Assembly: GCA_902594655.1 (NCBI GenBank)
Contig: CACJMW010000006.1
Location: 1-49,113, forward strand
Length of the DNA stretch: 49,113 nucleotides
Reading direction: 5' to 3'
DNA from: an uncultured Pelagibacteraceae bacterium
Lineage (GTDB): Bacteria > Pseudomonadota > Alphaproteobacteria > Pelagibacterales > Pelagibacteraceae
The notes under the pieces are model-generated. The model was given only the letters and a program-made list of their open reading frames with translations. It did no database searches and was not told the origin of the DNA. Both the position numbers and the translations under genes were made by a program. This document shows positions 43,955 through 49,113 of this stretch, piece after piece (the stretch's first letter is position 1; each line of letters opens with the position of its first letter).

Positions 43955-44917
43955 GTGTCAAAAAAAAAAATTTTAATTATCCAACCTATTCATGAAGCTG
44001 GAATTAAACTTTTAACGGATAATTCAAATTATGAGTACGAAATTTTAGAAAATTTGGAAGCTCAAGATATAAAATCAAAAATTTCTAACTGTGATGCTAT
44101 TTCGATAAGAACTGCAAAATTATCAGGCGAATTAATTAATTGTTCAAAAAATCTAAAAATTATTTCAAGACATGGTGTTGGTTATGACAATATTGATCTT
44201 ACGGCTTCAAAAGAAAAAAATATCACCTTAGCAATAACTGCTACTGCCAATGCTATTGCTGTTGCTGAACATGTTTTATTTATGCTTTTAAATATTGCAA
44301 AAAGGAAAAGCATGTATGATGATTCCGTAAAATCTGGAAATTTTTCAAATCGTAACAAACTTCCTAAGACTATAGAAATTTGGAATAAAAATATTCTTAT
44401 TGCTGGTTTTGGAAGAATTGGACAATGTTTGATCAAAAGATGTAAGGGATTTGAAATGAATGTGTTTGTTTATGACCCTTTTGTTTCTAAAGAAGTTGTT
44501 GAGAGTTTAGGAGGGGAAAAGGTTGAAAATTTAGAAGATTCAATAAAAAATATGGATGCTGTTTCATTGCATGTACCTTTAAATGATAAAACAAAAAATT
44601 TAATTAACTACAATTTATTAAGAACAATGAAAAAAAACTGTATAATTATAAATGCAGCAAGAGGAGGAGTAATAAACGAGACCGATTTAGATAAAGCTTT
44701 GAATGAAAATTTGATTTTTGGAGCTGGCTTAGATGTTTTCGAAAAAGAACCACCAGATCAAAACAATCCTTTGCTTAAGAATAAAAAAGTGTTCTTAAGT
44801 CCCCATACAGCTGCCTTTACTGAGGAATGTATGGTAAGAATGGCTAAAGAAACTATTCAAAATATTATTGATTTTTTTGAAAAAAAATTAGACAAATCAA
44901 AAACTATAAAACTTTAA
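43955..44917 (+). CDS. D-isomer-specific 2-hydroxyacid dehydrogenase
   Basis: A 320-residue NAD-dependent enzyme of the phosphoglycerate/glyoxylate/hydroxypyruvate reductase family. The nucleotide-binding motif is IAGFGRIGQCLIKR. The catalytic arginine lies in INAARGGVINETDL, the glutamate in DVFEKEPPDQ and the histidine in SPHTAAFTEE. It starts with GTG, 6 bp after the aldolase gene. It could reduce a 2-oxo acid or glycolaldehyde-type product of the pathway. No ACT domain is present, so biosynthetic SerA is unlikely. Confidence 0.92.
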   Translation: MSKKKILIIQPIHEAGIKLLTDNSNYEYEILENLEAQDIKSKISNCDAISIRTAKLSGELINCSKNLKIISRHGVGYDNIDLTASKEKNITLAITATANAIAVAEHVLFMLLNIAKRKSMYDDSVKSGNFSNRNKLPKTIEIWNKNILIAGFGRIGQCLIKRCKGFEMNVFVYDPFVSKEVVESLGGEKVENLEDSIKNMDAVSLHVPLNDKTKNLINYNLLRTMKKNCIIINAARGGVINETDLDKALNENLIFGAGLDVFEKEPPDQNNPLLKNKKVFLSPHTAAFTEECMVRMAKETIQNIIDFFEKKLDKSKTIKL

Positions 44918-45417
44918 TGAGAATTAATTTTAAAAATTTTGGTCTATTAGAATCATTGATAATATTATCAGTAGTCTATGTTGTTGGGATGTTGATTTGG
45001 ACTGCAAGCACTAGACCAGAAGTTGAAGCTAAAGCAAATCTTGTTAAAGAAAATCATAAAAAAGTTGTGGATTTCATTAATAATGAAGTGAATAAATGTG
45101 GTAACTCAGATGAAAGTTTAAAAACTGTCTGGGGTGACCCATGTAATGGAGAGTGGATAGCAGATAAGGTTGTAAACTATATAAATAATAATCTTCAAAT
45201 AGAAAATCCATTTTCTGATGATACAAAAGTTAAAACCGATCCAGACCCAAGAATAAAAGCTGAAGGTAAAGCAGGTCAAACTGTCGAAATGGGTGTTATA
45301 TTTTTAATGTCTTCGAATTTTCAAGCCGAACCAGGTTCAGAATGGATAGTTGGTACTTGCTTTAAATCTCCGTGTGTTGCGGCTGGCAACAACGAGTTAA
45401 CATCGATTTATAGATAA
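44917..45417 (+). CDS. Pilin-like or pseudopilin-like protein
   Basis: A 166-residue protein with an N-terminal FGLLESLIILSVVYVVGML helix (residues 8-26) after a short basic leader MRINFKN. This resembles the FTLIE-type helix of type IV pilins, with Glu at the fifth position of the putative mature chain, but the residue before the cleavage site is Asn and not Gly. The rest is a soluble domain with four cysteines (NKCGNS, GDPCNGEW, GTCFKSPC), and an SNFQAEPGSEW segment near the end. It overlaps the hydroxyacid dehydrogenase stop by 1 bp. It is otherwise unrecognised; simple N-terminal membrane anchoring is the alternative. Confidence 0.7.
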   Translation: MRINFKNFGLLESLIILSVVYVVGMLIWTASTRPEVEAKANLVKENHKKVVDFINNEVNKCGNSDESLKTVWGDPCNGEWIADKVVNYINNNLQIENPFSDDTKVKTDPDPRIKAEGKAGQTVEMGVIFLMSSNFQAEPGSEWIVGTCFKSPCVAAGNNELTSIYR

Positions 45418-46320
45418 TTACTTAATATCAATCTTAATATCAGATTTATTTAAAGTTTCAGTTAAATATTTGTAGCCTTTAATTGCATACTCAAGAGGAT
45501 TGGCTTTCTTAGGATCTTGCTCAGCTTCAACTACTAACCAGCCCGAATAATTATTTTTTTTTAAAATATCAAATAAAGGTTTATAATCTATGCACCCATC
45601 ACCAGGAACTGTAAAGGCTCCCTCTAGAAAAGCTCCTCTAAAACTTAAATCTTCTTTTAAAGATTTCTCAAGAACATTTTTTCTTATATCTTTACAATGA
45701 ACATGTTGAAGTCTACCACTGAAATTTTCAAATATTTTTTTTGAATCTCCTTTGGCAAATAACATATGGCCTGTATCTAAAGTTAATTTTACACTGTCAT
45801 GCGTACTTTCCATTAGTCTTTCTGTATCTTCTTGAGTTTCAATTACTGTTCCCATATGATGATGATAGGCAAGTGGCATACCCTGATCTTCTAAATATTT
45901 TCCCATTTCTGAAATTTTTTGACAAAAACTTTTCCATTCCTCATTATCCATCTGAGGTCGTGTAGAGAGTTTTCTATTTGGATCTCCTTGAATAGAGCCG
46001 GATACTTCAGCAAAAACTATGCATGGAGATTTACAATCTTGAAACAGTTTTAATTGTTGTTGTAAATTTTGTTTTTCCTCATTTACTGAATTTTTTCTTA
46101 GGTTTGCTCCATACCATCCAGAACATAAACTTAAATTATACTTCTCTAACTTGGGTATTAATTCAGTTGATTTTTTTGGAAATTTCCCACCTGACTCAAT
46201 GCCAATATATCCAGCTTTGCTAGCTTCCTCCAAACACTGCTCTAAAGTAGTTTCGCCTCCTAACTCAGGCATATCATCATTACTCCAGGCTATTGGGGCT
46301 ACTCCTAATTTTACTGACAT
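45418..46320 (-). CDS. iolE: Inosose dehydratase
   Basis: A 300-residue TIM-barrel enzyme that dehydrates 2-keto-myo-inositol to the cyclohexanedione used by IolD. The N-terminus KLGVAPIAWSNDDMPELGG and EASKAGYIGIESGGKFP match IolE closely. Metal-ligand positions appear as the Glu in VFAEVSG, the YHHHMGTVIET block, LTLDTGHMLFA and VVEAEQDP. It stands alone on the leftward strand, ending 1 bp after the pilin-like gene and divergent from iolG across 55 bp. Confidence 0.92.
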   Translation of the reverse strand: MSVKLGVAPIAWSNDDMPELGGETTLEQCLEEASKAGYIGIESGGKFPKKSTELIPKLEKYNLSLCSGWYGANLRKNSVNEEKQNLQQQLKLFQDCKSPCIVFAEVSGSIQGDPNRKLSTRPQMDNEEWKSFCQKISEMGKYLEDQGMPLAYHHHMGTVIETQEDTERLMESTHDSVKLTLDTGHMLFAKGDSKKIFENFSGRLQHVHCKDIRKNVLEKSLKEDLSFRGAFLEGAFTVPGDGCIDYKPLFDILKKNNYSGWLVVEAEQDPKKANPLEYAIKGYKYLTETLNKSDIKIDIK

Positions 46321-46375
46321 AATAAATAATTTTAGTTAAGATATTAAAAAGAATTTTAATTTCAAACAAAAAAAA

Positions 46376-47377
46376 ATGATTAACATAGCTTTATTAGGTC
46401 TTGGCAGAATTGGTGTTATGCATGGTAAAAACTTAATGAGAAACAAAGAATTTAAGTTGAAATATGTATATGATATTAATAAAAAGCTCACACTCAAAAT
46501 TTCAAAAGAATTAAAATCAAACCCAATTTATAATTCATCAATTGCATTTAAAGACAGAGAAATAGATGCAGTATTCATAGCATCAACTACCTCAACACAT
46601 ATTAAACTTATACTCGAAGCAGTAAAATATAAAAAAGCGATTTTCTGCGAAAAACCATTAGATTTAAATATTAATAAAATCAATAGCTGTAAAAAAAAAA
46701 TTAGTAGATTTAATCCAAAAATTCAATTGGGTTTTAATAGGAGATATGATCCAGGTCACAATAATTTAAAAAAACAACTTATTAAAGGAAAAATTGGAAA
46801 ACTTGAAAAAGTTATAATAACTAGTCGTGATCCTGCCCCACCGTCAATTAAATATCTTAAAGAGTCTGGAGGAATATTTAAAGATATGATGATCCACGAT
46901 TTTGATTTAGTAAGATTTTATTTGGGACACGATGAGCCCGAAAGTCTAATTGCTACTGGTAGCAATATTTCCGATAATAGATTTAATAAAATAAAAGATT
47001 ATGAATTAGCATCTTGTTTAATAAAATCAAAAAAAGGTGTTCAATGTACAATAACAAATTCTAGACATTGTAGTTTTGGATATGATCAAAGAGTCGAATT
47101 ATTTGGCTCAAAAGGAATGATTATTTCTGAAAATAAAAGAAATGATGAGATTAGTTTTTATTCAAATAACACTACCTCTAGTAAATCTCCTTTAATGCAT
47201 TTCTTTGTCGAACGTTATAAAGATGCTTATAAAAATCAACTATATGATTTTGCAAAATTTATAAAAAAAAATATCAAACCACTTGCATTATTTGAAGAAG
47301 GCAGAAGAGCTTTAATAATGGCTAACGCTGCAAAAAAATCTATTACTTCAAAAAGGATTGAGAAACTTAATTTTTAA
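46376..47377 (+). CDS. iolG: Inositol 2-dehydrogenase
   Basis: A 333-residue NAD-dependent Gfo/Idh/MocA enzyme that oxidises myo-inositol to 2-keto-inositol. The Rossmann motif is IALLGLGRIGVMHGKNL, the catalytic-lysine motif FCEKPLDLN (about residues 92-100), and the family block GGIFKDMMIHDFDLVRFYLG carries the active-site Asp/His. Length and motif style agree with IolG (about 330-340). It precedes the binding protein of an ABC importer, and iolE is divergent, forming a core of the inositol locus. Confidence 0.88.
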   Translation: MINIALLGLGRIGVMHGKNLMRNKEFKLKYVYDINKKLTLKISKELKSNPIYNSSIAFKDREIDAVFIASTTSTHIKLILEAVKYKKAIFCEKPLDLNINKINSCKKKISRFNPKIQLGFNRRYDPGHNNLKKQLIKGKIGKLEKVIITSRDPAPPSIKYLKESGGIFKDMMIHDFDLVRFYLGHDEPESLIATGSNISDNRFNKIKDYELASCLIKSKKGVQCTITNSRHCSFGYDQRVELFGSKGMIISENKRNDEISFYSNNTTSSKSPLMHFFVERYKDAYKNQLYDFAKFIKKNIKPLALFEEGRRALIMANAAKKSITSKRIEKLNF

Positions 47378-47485
47378 TTGAATCAACCATTACTAGAATA
47401 CAACCTGTCTCCTTTACTTTTAATATATATTTTGGTTTAGTTTCATTTTTAAAAGTTAACTTTAAATTTAAATAGGGGAAACATA

Positions 47486-48409
47486 ATGAAAACAATAAGA
47501 AACTTTTTCCTAGCAATTGCTGCATGGGCTATGATGTCTGTGTCTGCTGTAGCTACGGATGTAATAGTTGTTTCACACGGTCAAGCAAATGACCCTTTCT
47601 GGTCAGTTGCAAAAAATGGTGTTGATGCTGCTTGTAAAGATATGGGAATATCTTGTAAGTACACTGCACCTGGAACTTTTGACATGGTTGAAATGGCAAA
47701 ATTAATTGATAACGCTGTATCACAAAAACCAAAAGGTATTGTGATTACTCTTCCAGATGCTGCTGCTTTAGGAAAATCTGTTAAAGCTGCTATAGCTGCT
47801 GGTATACCAGTTATTTCTATGAACTCTGGTTCTGATGACTATGCTTCATTAGGAATTAGTGCTCACGTTGGACAAACTGAGTTTGAAGCTGGTGTAGGTG
47901 GCGGACAAAAAATGAAAGCTGCTGGTGGTAAAAAAGCATTATGTGTTAACCACGAAGTTGGAAACGTTGCACTAGATAGAAGATGTGCAGGTTTCAAAAA
48001 AGGCTTTGGTGGAAGTGTTGATATTTTAGGTACTTCTAATGACCCAACAGAAATTCAAAAAGCTGTTGCTGCTAAATTAGGTGGTGGATACGATACTATT
48101 CTAACTTTAGGCGCTGGTTTATCTGGCGAAGCAGCATTAAAAGCTTTAGAAGCTGCTGGAAAAGTTGGTAAAGTAAAATTAGGTACATTTGATATGTCAC
48201 CTAATATGTTAAAAGCTGCTGCTGCAGGAAAAGTAGAGTTTTTAATCGACCAACAACAATACCTTCAAGGTTACCTACCGATTGCAATTTTTGCTCAGTA
48301 TATGAGATGGGGAACAATGCCAGCTGGTGTAGTAATGACTGGACCTGGATTTGTAACTCCTAGCAATGCTAGCGCTGTAATTAAGTGGGCAGCTCAAGGT
48401 TATAGATAA
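47486..48409 (+). CDS. Sugar/inositol ABC transporter periplasmic binding protein
   Basis: A 307-residue periplasmic protein of the ribose-binding type (peripla_BP_4). It has a signal peptide at residues 1-23 (AIAAWAMMSVSAVA), a VVSHGQANDPFWSVAKNGVDAA opening and VSQKPKGIVITLPD in the first lobe. AGGKKALCVNHEVGN and FDMSPNMLKAAAAGKVEFLIDQQQYLQGY follow in the second lobe. A GGGG ribosome site is 8 bp before the ATG. Its place after iolG suggests that the ligand is an inositol (inference, by comparison with the Caulobacter inositol locus). A strong terminator follows. Confidence 0.92.
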   Translation: MKTIRNFFLAIAAWAMMSVSAVATDVIVVSHGQANDPFWSVAKNGVDAACKDMGISCKYTAPGTFDMVEMAKLIDNAVSQKPKGIVITLPDAAALGKSVKAAIAAGIPVISMNSGSDDYASLGISAHVGQTEFEAGVGGGQKMKAAGGKKALCVNHEVGNVALDRRCAGFKKGFGGSVDILGTSNDPTEIQKAVAAKLGGGYDTILTLGAGLSGEAALKALEAAGKVGKVKLGTFDMSPNMLKAAAAGKVEFLIDQQQYLQGYLPIAIFAQYMRWGTMPAGVVMTGPGFVTPSNASAVIKWAAQGYR

Positions 48410-48423
48410 AATATAATGAAATT

Positions 48424-48457
48424 AGGCCTGACTAAATTTTAGTCAGGCCTTTTTTTT
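48424..48457 (+). terminator. Intrinsic terminator after the ABC binding protein gene
   Basis: AGGCCTGACTAAA is followed after one base by its complement TTTAGTCAGGCCT and a T-run of eight, 15 bp after the binding protein stop. The permease gene starts 27 bp later, so this is a read-through terminator that lowers permease expression relative to the binding protein. Confidence 0.9.
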
Positions 48458-48483
48458 ATTTATTAATAAATTATAAACCATCT

Positions 48484-49113
48484 ATGTCTGTAAAATCTCA
48501 AAGTATTCAATCCAAAAAACAAACTGGGCAAGATGAAAGATTAAAAAAAATTTCTCCATTAAGGGTGTTGTTAAACAGGCCTGAACTCGGAGCTTTAGGC
48601 GGATCAATTTTAGTTTTTATATTTTTTGGTATTGTCGCAGGTGATACTGGAATGTTTAGCGCATATGGGGCTTTAAACTTTTTAGATGTTTCAGCAAATT
48701 TAGGAATAATTGCAATTGCTGCTGCAATGCTGATGATCGGTGGTGAGTTTGATTTGTCAATTGGATCGATGATTGGTTTTGCTGGAATTTGTATAGCGAT
48801 ACCTGCTATTTATTGGGGATGGCCTTTATGGATGAGTATTACTTTTGCTTTCGCTATGGCAGTTTTAATTGGATACTTTAATGGAATAATGGTTGTCAGA
48901 ACTGGGCTGCCTTCATTTATTGTTACACTAGCGATGCTATTTATTTTAAGAGGAGCAACGTTAGCAATTACTCGATTAATAACTGGAAGAACTCAAGTTC
49001 CAGGATTAAGAGTTTTAATTGAAGATGATCCGATAGCATGGATATTTGCTACTGATACATTTCAATGGTTATTTACTTGGTTGGGTAAAATGAAATTAAT
49101 TGCATTAAGAACT
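48484..49113 (+). CDS. Sugar ABC transporter permease (RbsC-like), cut by window edge
   Basis: The first 210 codons of an open frame reach the right edge without a stop. The N-terminal 45 residues are polar and cytoplasmic. Membrane helices follow, with the family motif MLMIGGEFDLSIGSMIG (about residues 86-102) and GLPSFIVTLAMLFILRGA, both characteristic of ribose/inositol-type ABC permeases (BPD_transp_2). It works with the preceding binding protein. The ATPase gene is expected just beyond the edge. The start ATG is the first in frame after the terminator. Confidence 0.9.
   Translation, partial: MSVKSQSIQSKKQTGQDERLKKISPLRVLLNRPELGALGGSILVFIFFGIVAGDTGMFSAYGALNFLDVSANLGIIAIAAAMLMIGGEFDLSIGSMIGFAGICIAIPAIYWGWPLWMSITFAFAMAVLIGYFNGIMVVRTGLPSFIVTLAMLFILRGATLAITRLITGRTQVPGLRVLIEDDPIAWIFATDTFQWLFTWLGKMKLIALRT

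Noticed and set aside
1-49113. CRISPR arrays, insertion sequences, prophage or tRNA genes
   Set aside because: No regularly spaced repeats, transposase, integrase, phage structural genes or tRNA-like cloverleafs were seen; AT-rich homopolymers explain the apparent repeats.

Overview
The window is a gene-dense, strongly AT-rich stretch of a bacterial chromosome. It has no rRNA, tRNA, CRISPR array or insertion sequence that I can see. Intergenic gaps are tiny (the largest is about 235 bp), many genes overlap by 1-20 bp, and homopolymeric A/T runs are common. The gene content is TRAP/TAXI and ABC uptake systems, a glyoxylate-shunt gene beside an ScfR-type regulator, an AqpS-ArsC arsenic module and an inositol catabolic cluster. 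This combination fits a streamlined marine alphaproteobacterium of the SAR11 / Candidatus Pelagibacter type. The taxon is an inference from gene content and composition; no marker gene such as 16S is present.

Region 1 (1-8.9 kb). An MFS permease, isocitrate lyase (aceA) and a 53-aa unknown protein are read leftward. They diverge from an XRE/ScfR-type short-chain-fatty-acyl regulator across about 115 bp packed with TTTACAAA/TTTGTAAA repeats and one perfect 20-bp palindrome. Next come a BT1/folate-biopterin-type MFS transporter with a small overlapping membrane protein, a cytochrome c'/cytochrome b561 pair whose start codons are only 19 bp apart, a DMT-family exporter and a short PiT-like permease.

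Region 2 (9.1-17.6 kb). A leftward arsenic module (small membrane protein, thioredoxin-type ArsC, AqpS-like aquaglyceroporin) diverges from an acetoacetyl-CoA synthetase / aminotransferase pair. A TAXI binding protein and a fused TRAP permease follow, with a clear terminator between them, and then a DUF4396 membrane protein.

Region 3 (17.6-24.5 kb). A structured intergenic region precedes a stand-alone NAD(P)HX epimerase and an Asp/Glu-type racemase. A 1-Cys peroxiredoxin lies opposite to them. The cysE-cysK pair comes next, followed by a tight operon of small genes: a secreted protein, DUF1330, an NTF2-like protein, an HCCA-isomerase-like protein, two SMR subunits and DUF2798.

Region 4 (24-32.4 kb). 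A leftward peptide/opine-type ABC importer has its binding protein separated from the permeases by a 14-bp hairpin. A class I amidotransferase and a HisN-like phosphatase lie upstream of it. A gamma-butyrobetaine-dioxygenase-like enzyme is divergent.

Region 5 (32.4-49.1 kb). A leftward transcription unit runs iolD, Gfo/Idh/MocA dehydrogenase, ROK kinase, FAH-family hydrolase, ppc, ccdA, methyltransferase. It diverges from an aldehyde dehydrogenase, an HpcH/HpaI aldolase, a D-2-hydroxyacid dehydrogenase and a pilin-like protein. Then come iolE (leftward), iolG and an ABC sugar importer that runs off the right edge. IolG, IolE and IolD give the first three steps of myo-inositol breakdown and the ABC system plausibly imports the substrate. 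Canonical IolB, IolC, IolJ and IolA are absent from the window, while unrelated sugar-acid enzymes sit in their place, so the lower pathway may be unconventional. This cluster, the aceA/ScfR operator with its unknown 53-aa gene, and the pilin-like protein inside the inositol locus are the points most worth following up.
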